Shown here: piece by piece, positions 1-11,365 of the stretch
Numbering within the stretch: position 1 is the stretch's first letter
Layout of the letters: the number at the start of each line of letters is the position of its first letter
Source of the DNA: Xestospongia muta
Taxonomy: Eukaryota > Porifera > Demospongiae > Haplosclerida > Petrosiidae
Assembly: GCA_963693285.1 (NCBI GenBank)
Contig: OY848918.1
Location: 7,381,156 to 7,445,155, forward strand
DNA length: 64,000 nt
Reading direction: 5' to 3'
Translations under genes and position numbers: made by a program
Notes under the pieces: generated by a model
Told to the model about the DNA's origin: nothing
Databases searched by the model: none
Seen by the model: only the letters and a program-made list of their open reading frames with translations

Positions 1-173
1 ATGATGAAATAATCTTTCCAACATATACTGGTTATATATAATTATACTGCTATACTGTTAGAATACACATTTATACGTATGCAAGTTGTATAGTTATATA
101 TGATCCATCTTTACAATTCACTAGCTCATTAAACTAACTAATTAACTCAACCCACAAGTATTACACTTCTCAA
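1..173 (+). promoter_or_regulatory. 5' flank of receptor A1, shared with A4
   Basis: This stretch up to the A1 start codon closely resembles the sequence just before A4 (about 9240-9401), including a shared block around 'atttatacgtatgcaa' and a run of 'aactaacta' just before the ATG. A partial third copy lies near 8000-8050. Conservation upstream of two paralogues suggests a duplicated promoter, but it may only reflect the extent of the duplication. No TATA box is certain. Confidence 0.35.
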
Positions 174-2078
174 ATGAAAGAGTATACTGTAACATTAGTT
201 TGTGTTCTTGTCCTTGTCATAGGTGAGTTGATGTTGTTATTATAATATTAAATGTAACATATTGCTTTATAGTCAAGATACAAGCTTCAGTTACAAGTCT
301 TGATTGTAATCATGGAGTATGTCCACAAACACAAGGAGCAGTCACTTGTACAATAACAGGAAATGCAGGAGCTTGGTATTCTCCTCCATCAGATAGTAGT
401 CTCATTGCTACAGTAACAACCTCTGGACAAGTTAGTAATTTTGGTAATACTGGATTTACTGCTGCTTTTGTGAGCAATAATTCTGGATTAACAACTAATT
501 TAAGTTTTACTGCCACTACTGATAAGAATGGAACACAAGTCAGGTGTTTTGATGCTACAGATAGAAACTCAATGACTTGTACTATTATGATATCAGGTAT
601 GTCACTAACAGTATCATATATAACTAACATGTACTATCATTATAAGGTCCTCCAAGTGATGCTCCTACAGGACTGAGTTTTACAGCTCTCACAAACACTT
701 CAGTCACTCTCTACTGGTCACCTCCTACTCTTCATCCTAACTGTATAGTTAACTACACTGTTGAGATCAGGACAACCAGTGATAATATATTGATCAGTAG
801 TCTTAGTACTGGTAGTAATATCACCAGTATTAATGTATCTACTGGTCTCACTCAGTCAGTAGAATATCAGTACAGAGTAGTAGGGTCTGATATTATCAAT
901 AGATTAGGACTCTATAGTCAATACAATGTGTTCACTCTGGATGGTAAGAAATAAATTTTTAACCTCTTGAATAGTGCCAATTTTTAGTTCTACAGGCTGT
1001 ACCACTAATCGCTTATAATGTCACAAAGAATACAGAGAACTACACTATCATTCTTAATTGGGAGGTAGATATTATTGTTCATAATGTAGTTACTTTAGTT
1101 TTCTTTAGTCTCCTCCTCTCTCCTCTCATCCTCCTCTCTTGTACTACAAAGTCTATCACAACATATCAGGTTCATTAACTGTTAATATAACTACTGTTAC
1201 TAACATTACATTGACTGGAGTACTAGCTGGATATACCTACATTATAACAGTGGTACCAGTTAATATACTAGGAGATGGATACCCTAATAAGACTATAGGT
1301 TATTTAAATATTATTATAAAGTGTATTATGTTTACTTCTCATACAGTTATCATTCCTAAACAACCAATAATCACTAGCGTTGTAATAACATCATTTAATG
1401 AAAGTAATCAATGTATTATTTATTAGTAAATGTACTTACTACTTTTCCATATTATTGTAGTCATTACAACAAGTGTTGTATTAAATCTTAGTAAGTATAA
1501 ATATATATTATGGTAAGTATTTTATTATAAGTATAGAAACTACAAGTTCATATATATCATTGTCAACTCTAACAAGTACTACATCTTTTTATTTTAATGG
1601 TAGATCCTTATAGCCAGTTGACTAAATGATTACTTATCTATTTCATAGATACTTATTTGAGTTCTTCAATCATTCAAATTTCTACAGTCACTGTAACTCC
1701 AACTGTTTGTACATGTCCAAGTAATTTAATAGTCAAAAGTGTATATAAATGTGTACTTATATTTCCACTATAGCTAATGTAAGACAACAAACATCATACT
1801 TATCAGGTAATTTATAAACAAACATGTTATATTACTGAATTATTTACTTAACAGTGAGTATACCAGTCAGTATGTTCCTCTCTTCTCTATTAACTGCTGT
1901 TATTACTACACTTATTTTCTATCTCATTATAAGAAGGAGGAGATCCAACAAAGACACTCCACCTACTACTACTACCCAATTAGGTCCAATATATGATGAT
2001 GTTAAGTTACCAGAGACCTCAGAACAGAAAGAGATCATTGAATTACAAGGAAATACTGCTTATGGATATATTAATTAA
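174..2078 (+). CDS. Family A receptor A1: signal peptide-Ig-FN3-FN3-stalk-TM-tyrosine tail
   Basis: Predicted 471-residue single-pass surface receptor in 11 exons: 174-222 (signal peptide MKEYTVTLVCVLVLVI), 273-596 (Ig-like, Cys..Trp..Cys), 647-943 (FN3), 988-1064 and 1109-1298 (second FN3 split in phase 0), then stalk exons 1347-1403, 1461-1490, 1537-1599, 1649-1720, 1774-1806, and 1855-2078. The last exon carries a membrane helix starting VSIPVSMFLSSLL, an RRRR stop-transfer stretch and a tail with GPIYDDV and a final NTAYGYIN. All joins are phase 1 except the split FN3, and the exon lengths sum exactly to an open frame. The stalk is Ser/Thr/Pro-rich, so probably glycosylated. The ligand is unknown. 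The tail suggests tyrosine phosphorylation and SH2 binding. A final donor choice such as 1403/1404 is by frame only. Confidence 0.85.
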
Positions 2079-2600
2079 ACTAATTTAAAACATGGGGCTA
2101 CATATGTTATATCAACTTCATTTCACATATGTAAAAATGAACGTATGGTGACAGTATGGTTTATAGTTTTGTTATGAGTTGAATATAGTACTTTAAACGA
2201 ATCATAAAGAACTGCTACATAATATTACAAATAATGTAGATAATGTGTAATATTGATTGCTGCTCTATAGATTATAGATGAATAAATAGTTATATCAGAA
2301 ATGAGTGACAGTTGCTGTAGTAGAAGGTAGGTTAGTTGGCTGGATAAGGTTTCCTTATTGTGGCTTATATTCACTAACAGAAGCCACACCTATTGTATTG
2401 GATTGTAGTACATTTTATACAGCATGTGGTCTATATAGTATGTCATATTTATATATTGTTGTTTATAGTATATATATTGGATAGTAATTTACATCGTTAT
2501 AAATTTTGTTCTTTGTTTGATACACTTTTTGTCATTGATAATTTGTAATGTTTTAGTCATCATAACTATATTCATTGTTATAAATATGTTCATAATAGAT
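2079..2600. repeat. 3' flank of A1, duplicated after A4
   Basis: No gene is seen. Roughly 2280-2480 is homologous to 11560-11780, with a shared 'gttagttggctg' block and 'gattgtagtacatt'. The 3' flank was therefore copied along with the receptor gene. An AATAAA-type polyadenylation signal lies near 2280. Confidence 0.5.
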
Positions 2601-2609
2601 GCATGACTG

Positions 2610-3180
2610 AAGTAGCAGATGTTTCTGTTAAATTACTCTTTATCACGTACAATTACAAGATGTGAACATTATGTTGGTTCAAGGTTCATATCATGATATT
2701 AAAATATTGTGGACAGTAAAATGTATATAATATAAGCTATCAATTATTGTTGATTTCATAGGCTTGAATGATAAATTTCATCCTTGTATTTTTTATATAT
2801 TGTGACAAATCCATTGACTAATACAGTTATTAATACAACTAATTACTGGACTATTTATTGCATTGATATCTACTACACAACTACTACCAGTACTATCATT
2901 ATTAACTAGTATGTGAACTAAACAACTTAAGTATTTTATTTATATAGTTTTTACTATAGAAACATCATTATATACAGTTATTTCTACAGGTATTGTTAGT
3001 CCAGCAATGGTTATAGCCTCATTATCTATAATAAGACAAGGTGATTCCATTCACATAGAAATTTTGCATTTCATACTATTATCATTAATGTGTATATATA
3101 CTTATTAGAGACCTCAGAACAGATTATTGAATTACAAGGAAATACTGCATATGAATATAACAGACAGATTACAATATAGT
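2610..3180 (+). pseudogene. Decayed family A receptor 3' half
   Basis: Recognisable remnants of an A3-like gene: the short FN3 exon (about 2630-2717, ending in a TGGACA|GT donor as in A3), part of the second FN3 half (2795-2850, internally deleted), stalk exons (2860-2910 and 2960-3040) and a scrap of cytoplasmic tail (3110-3170). There is no membrane exon and the FN3 core is missing. It has no 5' half. It is a relic of an extra array member between A1 and A2. Confidence 0.7.
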
Positions 3181-3490
3181 TACAATTCAAGATGTTTCAA
3201 ACTAATTTAAAACTGTCAAAATTCAAGTATTACAAATGTGTAACATATAGTAGATAACGAATATTAATATCTAACAGTAGCGAGTTTATTCACTAATTGA
3301 AAATTTATAGTAGAGCTAAAAATAGAACAATTCTGGATCTATTTATAGAACTATAATTATCTGAGCTAGCAATGCTGTTATCTCATCACAAGATACGAGA
3401 GGACGAGATTAGCAATGCCGATTAGAAGATACATCATTTTTCTAACGGTAGTGCTGACTATACTATCCTGTAGAACTCAAAGTAAAGCAA
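3181..3490. repeat. Duplicated spacer, copy 1
   Basis: About 3290-3450 closely matches 18,590-18,735. Both copies contain 'aacaattctggatctattt' and two nearby 'agcaatgc' blocks around a 'gaggacgaga' core. It lies just after tail scraps in both places, so it marks the end of a copied receptor block. Confidence 0.55.
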
Positions 3491-3497
3491 CTATATT

Positions 3498-5582
3498 ATG
3501 AATAATTTACTTACTACTATATATCTTCTATTTTCAATAGTTAGTCTACAACAGACATCTCCTTCTTACTCTCCAGTATGTCCTGGAGATAGTGTAGTCT
3601 TCACTTGTAATGTCACTGGTGATAGACTGATATGGGACTATTATGGACAATTAGTGTCATACGTTCATGGTAGTTCAAGTGAGACAGTTCTTGGTGGCTT
3701 TAATCTCGCTCTTGTTAGTATAATGAATGGAGTGATTAGATCAGAAGCTAGACTTCAACATGTCACATCTAATGATAATGGTAGAAATATAAATTGTACT
3801 GATCTTAGTCTTATACGACATCAGGCTACAGTTATAGTTGCTAGTAAGTTAGTAGAATATGAAATACTATAATTAACAAGAATATGAAAGTACCAACTGG
3901 TCATAAATAGGCCCTAAATAGTTGTGTTATATGACCATATAAGGTTATTGAATCATTCTAAGCATTTGTAATTGAGTCATAAGCATTCTTAATTCCTGAT
4001 CATAATGAATTTATGGAAATGCTTGTAAGCTATAGAATAGAAAAGTCCTTGTTTCTTGTTTCTTGACTCTTGGTGTATAACAGGAATATCAGACCTAACA
4101 TTATCATATACAACTAACATGTACTATCATTATAAGGTCCTCCAAGTGATACTTCTACAGGACTGGGTTTTACAGCTCTCACAAACACTTCAGTCACTCT
4201 TTACTGGTCACCTCCTACTCTTCATCCTAACTGTATAGTTAACTACACTGTTGAGATCAGGACAACCAGTGATAATATATTGATCAGTAGTCTTAGTACT
4301 GGTAGTAATATCACCAGTATTAATGTATCTACTGGTCTCTCTCAGTCAATAGAGTATCAGTACAGAGTAGTAGGGTCTGATATTATCAATAGATTAGGAC
4401 AGTATACTCAATATACTATGTTCATTCTGGATGGTAAGAACTATATTAATATTTAGAAATATTTTAATCTATTAACTATGCCTCATTAGTTCTACAGGCT
4501 GTACCACTAATCAGTTATAATATTACAAAGAGAACAGAGAACTACACTATTGTTGTGATTTGGGAGGTGTGTATTATTTTATTATTTAGAATAACTAAAT
4601 CTATGTTTTCATTTAGTCTCCTCCTCTCTCCTCTCGTCCTCCTCTCTTGTACTATAAAGTCTATCATAACATATCAGACTCACTAACTGTTAATATAACT
4701 ACTGTTACTAATATTACATTGACTGGAGTACTAGCTGGATATACCTACATTATAACAGTGGTACCAGTTAATATACTAGGAGATGGATACCCTAATAAGA
4801 CTATAGGTTATTTAAATATTATTATAAAGTGTATTATGTTTACTTCTCATACAGTTATCATTCCTAAACAACCAATAATCACTAGTGTTGTAATAACATC
4901 ATTTAATGAAAGTAATCAATGTATTATTTATTAGTAAATGTACCTACTGCTTTCCCTATTATTGTAGTTATTACAACTAGTGTTATATTAAATAGTAGTA
5001 AGTACAAATATATATTATTCACAATAATTGTATATATTTTGTGATAAGTATAGAAACTACAAGTTCATTGATCTCATCATTCACTCCAGCAAGTACAATA
5101 TTTTTTATCTCAACTGGTAGGTCCTACATTATAGCCAGTTTGATTAAATGATTGCTAAGTTATTTCACAGATGCTTACTTTAGCTCTTCAGTCATTCAAT
5201 GTCCTACAGCTTCAACTGTTTATACATGTCCAAGTAAGTTATAGTCAAAAGTGTAAGTGTACAATTATATTTCCATTATAGCTAATGAAAAACAACAAAC
5301 CTCATTTTTATCAGGTAATAAAACAAACATGTACATTAATGAATTGTTTACTTAACAGTGAGTATACCAGTCAGTATGTTCTTCTCTTCTCTATTAACTG
5401 CTGTTATTACTACACTTATTTTCTACCTCATTATGAGAAGGAGGAGCTACAACAAAGACACTCCACCCACTACTACTACCCAATTAGGTCCAATATATGA
5501 TGATGTTAAGTTACCAGAGACCTCAGCACATAAAGAGATCATTGAATTACAAGGAAATACTGCTTATGGTTATATTAATTAG
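3498..5582 (+). CDS. Family A receptor A2
   Basis: Predicted 459-residue receptor in 10 exons: 3498-3843 (signal peptide and Ig together), 4137-4433 (FN3), 4490-4566 and 4617-4806 (second FN3), stalk 4855-4911, 4968-4997, 5054-5116, 5171-5233, 5282-5314, and 5359-5582 (membrane helix and tail). Unlike its neighbours the signal peptide (MNNLLTTIYLLFSIVS) is fused to the Ig exon without an intron. The Ig part has VCPGDSVVFTC and LIW. The first intron, about 293 bases, contains foreign-looking sequence. The FN3 domains are nearly identical to those of A1, while the Ig domain is quite different and closer to A3, so the ectodomain looks mosaic. The tail ends NTAYGYIN as in A1. Confidence 0.82.
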
Positions 5583-5788
5583 AATTTCTTAGTTTGATGA
5601 ACTATTTGTCACATACTGTATTAATAACTTGTAATGTTTTAGTTATCATAACTGCATTCAATGTTATGAATATACTCATAATGGAGGGTAATTGTACTGT
5701 AAGTATTAAGTGGGTTGAGACTGGTCCACCTACCTTATAATAACAAGACAATTATCACTTAGATATATATCTTAGTATCATTGGAAGT

Positions 5789-7782
5789 ATGAATATCAAT
5801 TCTTATTGGCTATTCCTCCTTTTGAAATGTGTTATTGTTAAATGTATGTAAGTTACTAATGTTAGTTTTCTATTTTAAATGATCATTTTATTGTAGTATC
5901 CTTTACAAGTCTTAATCAAACATCTCCATTATATTCTCCTGTGTGTCTTGGAGATACTGTAGTATTCACTTGTATTGCTAGTGGTACTGGATCTACTTAT
6001 TGGAGAGTAAAAGGAGGAGTGGCACGTCGTTTACACAGTGGCAAACAGTCTGATACTATTGAAAGTTTTACAATAAATGTTATAGAAATAAATGGTACAA
6101 CAATAATATCTACTGCTACTGTTCAAACTGTCACATTACAATTAAATGGAGCTAGTGTTAGTTGTTCTGCTAATTTACAAGGTCCATACAATACACAGTC
6201 AATAAATATAGCAGGTAACTTTAGCTTAGCTGTATTAGTAACATATCATCTACTTACTCTACAGATCCACCAGATATAGTCAATAATGTCACTATTATAC
6301 CTGTTAGTAGTACATCAGCTATATTGAGTTGGTCTCCAGAATATTACTGTGTAGTGAACTATACTGTCACTGTACTCAGTAGTACTGACAATACAGATCA
6401 ATATAATACAAGTGATAATACTACATCAATTGTTATAAACTTTGTAACAGGAGTACAATATTCATTTATTGTTATTGCAAGAGATAATGTTGGAAGAGTA
6501 GGACCTCCTAGTCAGTTATTAAACTATACTTGGGATGGTAAGAAGTAACAGATGTTTCTATGTTATATTACTCTTTATCAAGTACCATTACAAGTTGTGG
6601 ATATTATGTTGGTTCAAGTTTCATATCATGATATTAAAATATTATGGACAGTAAGGTGTATGTAATATAAAATAATTATTTTTGTTGATTTCATAGGCTC
6701 AAATAGACATATCTCATCCTTCTATTCTATATTATATTGTGACAAATCCATTGACCAATACAGTTATTAATACTACTAATACCAGTGTTATTATTACTGG
6801 ACTAACTCCTGGTCAATATTACAATATTAATATCACAGCTGTTAATATCATTGGACCTGGTCCAGTACTTATGATAAATGGTAAATTATATATAATATTG
6901 CAGTGATATATAGGTTAATAAACCTTCTTATATAGTAATGATACCACTAATAGCGACAAGTTCTTCATCAAGTTAGTTTTGAATATGTATATACCACCTT
7001 ATTTCACTTATGTCCATAGCTACTACATTGACATCTACTACACAACCACTACCAGTACCACCATTATTAACTAGTATGTGAACTAAATAACTTGAGTGTT
7101 TTATTTATATAGTTTTTACTATAGCAACATTAACATCTACAGTTATCTCTACAGGTACTGTCAGTCAATCAATGACTATAGCCTCATCATCCATAATAAG
7201 ACAAGGTGATTCAGTTCACTTGCAATTATTACATTTTATACTATTATCATTAATGTGTATATACTGTGACTACATTAGTATATAGTACTGTTATATCAAC
7301 AACTGATACCTCTTGTATAATATTATGTACTAGTATGTAATATTATGATATCTTTATTTTACTGTTATAGACACTGTTATGAATTCTTTGATTATTCCTA
7401 CAGTAACTGTAACTACAAATGTTTGTCCAAGTAAGCTAACAATAAAACATTAATTACAATTATATTTCCACTGTAGCTAATGAAAGACAACAAATATCAT
7501 ATTTAGCTGGTAATTTATAAAACAAACATGTTACATTACTGAATTGTTTACTTAACAGTGAGTATACCAGTCAGTATGTTCCTCTCTTCTCTATTAACTG
7601 CTGTTATTACTACACTGATTTTCTACCTCATTATGAAGAGGAGGAGCTACAATAAAGACACTCCACCCACTACTACTACCCAATTAGGTCCAATATATGA
7701 TGATGTTAAGTTACCAGAGTCCTCAGAACAGAAAGAGATCATTGAATTACAAGGAAATACTGCTTATGGATATATTAATTAG
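5789..7782 (+). CDS. Family A receptor A3 with long stalk
   Basis: Predicted 479-residue receptor in 12 exons: 5789-5843 (signal peptide), 5897-6214 (Ig), 6265-6537 (FN3), 6583-6650 and 6697-6880 (second FN3), stalk 6936-6971, 7020-7073, 7125-7205, 7279-7332, 7371-7430, 7477-7509, and 7559-7782 (membrane helix and tail). The signal exon uses the donor GTATGT at 5844, not the stronger-looking GTAAGT four bases on, because only the former keeps the frame. It starts only 207 bases after A2. The FN3 domains belong to a subtype different from A1, A2 and A4 (WDGK ending, LVQVSYHDIKILWT). The tail has IYDDV and a final NTAYGYIN. Confidence 0.82.
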
Positions 7783-7853
7783 AATTTCTTAGTTGGACAC
7801 ACTTATAATTTATAAAGCAAACATGTTACATTACTGAATTGTTTATTTAACAG

Positions 7854-8134
7854 TGAGTATACCAGTCAGTGTTTTCCTCTCTTCTTTATTAACTGTTGTT
7901 ATTACTACACTTATTATTTCCCTCATAATATTTCTTGCTACAAGAGATGACACTGTTCACCTGGGTAGGTTTTGTACAATTAAAGCAATAGATATTTCAC
8001 TTATAATCCCTTTTCAATGTATACTGGTTGTATATAACTGTCTGTACTTCTATATATATTGTGAAGATAAGAAGCCAAAAAGTGATCTCTTGTTCATGGC
8101 TTCAATTGAAGCCATGAGTGTTCAACTGAATTAA
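7854..8134 (+). pseudogene. Extra membrane exon after A3
   Basis: A second copy of the membrane exon lies 70 bases after the A3 stop, with an intact acceptor (AACAG) and frame: VSIPVSVFLSSLLTVVITTLIISLI. The normal tail is replaced by FLATRDDTVHLG and then a further hydrophobic stretch before a stop at 8134. The distal part (about 7990-8060) matches the flank upstream of A1 and A4, so the unit is probably an array remnant joined to intergenic sequence. It could instead serve as an alternative last exon for A3, giving a tail without the usual tyrosines. Confidence 0.5.
8095..8116. repeat. Perfect 22-bp palindrome
   Basis: The sequence CATGGCTTCAATTGAAGCCATG is its own reverse complement with no spacer. 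It lies near the end of the open frame of the extra membrane exon. Confidence 0.9.
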
Positions 8135-8394
8135 TCTAATTAGTTTAGATAAAATAATATCAAACTCTTGCTCATGGTTACAATTATTGGACAATAAACT
8201 ACAAATATTACATTTTGGCTTCTAGTTGACTTTATACATATTGAGTTAGACTAGTTTTGGTTTGTAGTAACTCAGAATTGGGCTTACAGCATATTAATGA
8301 AACTATGATAACCAAGAGCTCAGTTAAAATGACAAAATGCAATTTTTAATGTAATTTATAAGCAAAAATGTTACATCATTGAATTTGTTAATTA

Positions 8395-8615
8395 AAATGG
8401 TCAGTATACCAGTCAATATGTTCTTCTCTTCTCTGTTATTACTATAGTTATTTTCTATTTCATGAAAAAGAGGAACTGCAATGAAGACACTCCACTCACA
8501 GCTATTACCTAATTAGGTCCAATATATGATGATGTTAAGTTAATTACCAGAGACCTCAGAACAAAGAGATCATTGAATTACAAGGAAATACTGCTTATGG
8601 ATATATTAATTAGAA
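8395..8615 (+). pseudogene. Broken family A membrane/tail exon
   Basis: A membrane-tail exon copy with a deletion in the helix, an early stop in the tail (the TTACCTAATTAGG region near 8507) and a small insertion in the YDDV segment. It still ends with codons for the usual AYGYIN C-terminus. The acceptor is weakened (ATGGT instead of ACAGT). It is a dead copy. Confidence 0.75.
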
Positions 8616-9239
8616 TTAGTTATAGTCACATATAATATAAATTATAATACATTTGATATATATTTTAATCATCATAAGAGCATTCAATATAAGTACATAC
8701 ACATTATAAATGAATCAATAATTGTGACTGATTCATTAAAAATGTTTACTTATGATAGTGGCTAAATGAACTCTCAGTGTTATTATTAGGATTGAATTTT
8801 GTTATTATAATGTAGGTAGACCACTATCTTCAACCCACCTCCAAAGAAGCTCTAATAACTCAATTGAATTTTTAGTATCATTGCCTATATACATGTACAT
8901 TCGTATTAAAATGGTTTAAAATCTATGAGGCTTTGCTTACTCAAATTTATTGTTGAAATAACTACTATCATTTCTAAAGCTCTCAAAATATACTTACAAA
9001 TGTGGATACTTTATTTTTAACTGTGTTGTGGTTTTAGTTTACTCTTCTAGTTTATGAGACAATAAACTAAGATGATAATAATAGAACGATTATATATAGT
9101 GTCTGTTAATCTAATTTTATGTTTGAATTTACCACATAGAGGATATTAATTTTCATTTAACAAGAAGAAACTTTCTTGCTACAAAATTGACATGTGTACC
9201 TGGGTGGTCTTAGACAATTAAATACTAAATATTCTACTA
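8616..9239. other. Spacer without recognised gene
   Basis: AT-rich sequence between the broken exon and the A4 flank. No coding or RNA gene is recognised. Confidence 0.6.
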
Positions 9240-9401
9240 TACGATCTTTCCAATGTATACTGGTTGTATATAACTATACTACTATACTGTTAGAATACAC
9301 ATTTATACGTATGCAAATTGTATAGTTATATATATCTTTACAATACATTAGCTCATTAAACTAACTAACTGACTCAACCCACAATTATAAGATTCCTCAA
9401 G
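9240..9401 (+). promoter_or_regulatory. 5' flank of receptor A4
   Basis: Homologous to positions 1-173 upstream of A1, with the same 'atttatacgtatgcaa' block and the same short spacing to the start codon. It may be a shared promoter of the A1/A4 subtype. Confidence 0.35.
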
Positions 9402-11365
9402 ATGGAGTGGTATATTGTAACATTACTTTGTATTCTCGTCCTTGTAATAGGTGAGATGATGTTGTAATCATAACATTAAATGTAACATATTGCTTTATAG
9501 TCAAGACAGAAGCTTCAGTTACAAGTCTAGACTGTAATCATGGAGTATGTCCACAGACACAAGGAGCAGTCACTTGTACAATAACAGGCAGTCTAGCAAC
9601 TTGGTATTCTCCTCCATCAGATTCCATTGCTACAGTAAGTTCTGGACAAGTTACTAATGCTGCTAATACAGGGTTTACTGCTGCTCTTGTGAGTGTTAAC
9701 AATCCTGGACTAACAACTAATTTAAGTTTTACGGCCACTACTGATAAGAATGGAACACAAGTCAAGTGTACTGATACATTAAATACAAACTCAATGACTT
9801 GTACTATTATGATATCAGGTATATCACTAACATTATCATATACAACTAACATGTACTATCATTATAAGGTCCTCCAAGTAATGCTCCTATAGGACTTGGT
9901 TTTACAGCACTCAAAAACACTTCAGTCACTCTCTACTGGTCACCTCCTACTCTTCATCCTAACTGTATAGTTAACTATACTGTTGAGATCAGGATAACCA
10001 GTGATAATATATTGATCAGTAATCTTAGTACTGGTAGTAATATCACCAGTATTAATGTATCTACTGGTCTCTCTCAGTCAGTAGAGTATCAGTACAGAGT
10101 AATAGGGTCTGATGCTATCAATAGATTCGGACCCTATAGTCAATACAATCTGTTCACTCTGGATGGTAAGAAGTAAATTTTTAACCTCTTGAGTAGTGCC
10201 AATTTTTAGTTCTACAGGCTGTACCACTAATCACTTATAATATCACAAAGAATACAGAGAACTTCAGTATCAATTTTAATTGGAAGGTATATATATATTA
10301 TTGTTCATAATATTGTTACTTTATTTTTCTTTAGTCTCCTCCTCTCTCCTCTCGTCCTCCTCTCTTGTACTACAAAGTCTATCACAATATATCAAGTTCA
10401 CTAACTGTTAATATAACTACTGTTACTAACATTACATTGATTGGAGTACTAGCTGGATATACCTACATTATAACAGTGGTACCAGTTAATATACTAGGAG
10501 ATGGATACCCTAATAAAACTATAGGTTATTTAAATATTATTATAAAGTGTGTTATGTTTACTTCTCATACAGTTTACATTCCTGAAGAACCAACAATTAC
10601 TAGTACTAGTTTTGAAACAACATCATCTCAATATCACAGTAAGAGTGAATTAATGCTTACTAGAGTTGTAACAACACCATTTAATGAAAGTAATCAATGT
10701 TTTATTTATTAGTAAATGTACTTACTACTTTTCCCTATTACTGCAGTCATCACGACAAGTGTTTCATTAAATTTTAGTAAGTACTAATATCTATTATTGT
10801 AAGTATTTTATTATAAATATAGAAACTACAAGTTCATATATATCATTGTCAACTCTAACAAGTACTACATCTTTTTACTTTAATGGTAGGTCATTATAGC
10901 CAATTTGACTAAATGATTACTTATCTATTTCCCAGACACTTATTTGAGTTCTTCAGTCATTCAAATTCCTACAGTCACTATAACTTCAACTGTTTATACA
11001 TGTCCAAGTAATTTATAGTCAAAAGTATTTATAAATGTACAATTATATTTCCACTATAGCTAATGAAAGACAACAAACATCATACTTAGTAGGTAATTTG
11101 TAAAACAAACATGTTATATTACTGAATTATTTACTTAACAGTGAGTATACCAGTCAGTATGTTCATCACATTTCTATTAAGTTCTGTTATTACTACACTT
11201 ATTGTTTATCTCATTATGAAGAGGAGGAGCTATAATAAAGACACTCCACCCACTACTACTACCCAATTAGGTCCGATATATGACGATGTTAAGTTACCAG
11301 AAACCTCAGAACAGAAAGAGATCATTGAATTACAAGGAAACACTGCTTATGGTTATATTAATTAA
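9402..11365 (+). CDS. Family A receptor A4
   Basis: Predicted 489-residue receptor and the closest relative of A1. Exons: 9402-9450 (signal peptide MEWYIVTLLCILVLVI), 9501-9818 (Ig), 9869-10165 (FN3), 10210-10286 and 10335-10524 (second FN3), stalk 10573-10689, 10747-10776, 10823-10885, 10936-11007, 11060-11092, and 11142-11365 (membrane helix and tail). The first stalk exon is longer than in paralogues (117 bases against 57) and holds a second in-phase donor at 10639, so two lengths could be spliced. The tail has GPIYDDV and NTAYGYIN. The Ig domain differs from A1 mostly by small in-frame indels. Confidence 0.85.

Noticed and set aside
310..630. Open frames antisense to the Ig exons of A1 and A4 (310-630 and 9538-9852).
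   Set aside because: They are conserved only because the sense Ig exons are conserved. They have no start context, splice signals or domain of their own.
4056..4238. Frames such as 4056-4238 and 5285-5500 as small genes.
   Set aside because: They are out-of-frame readings of intron and FN3 or membrane exons of A2.
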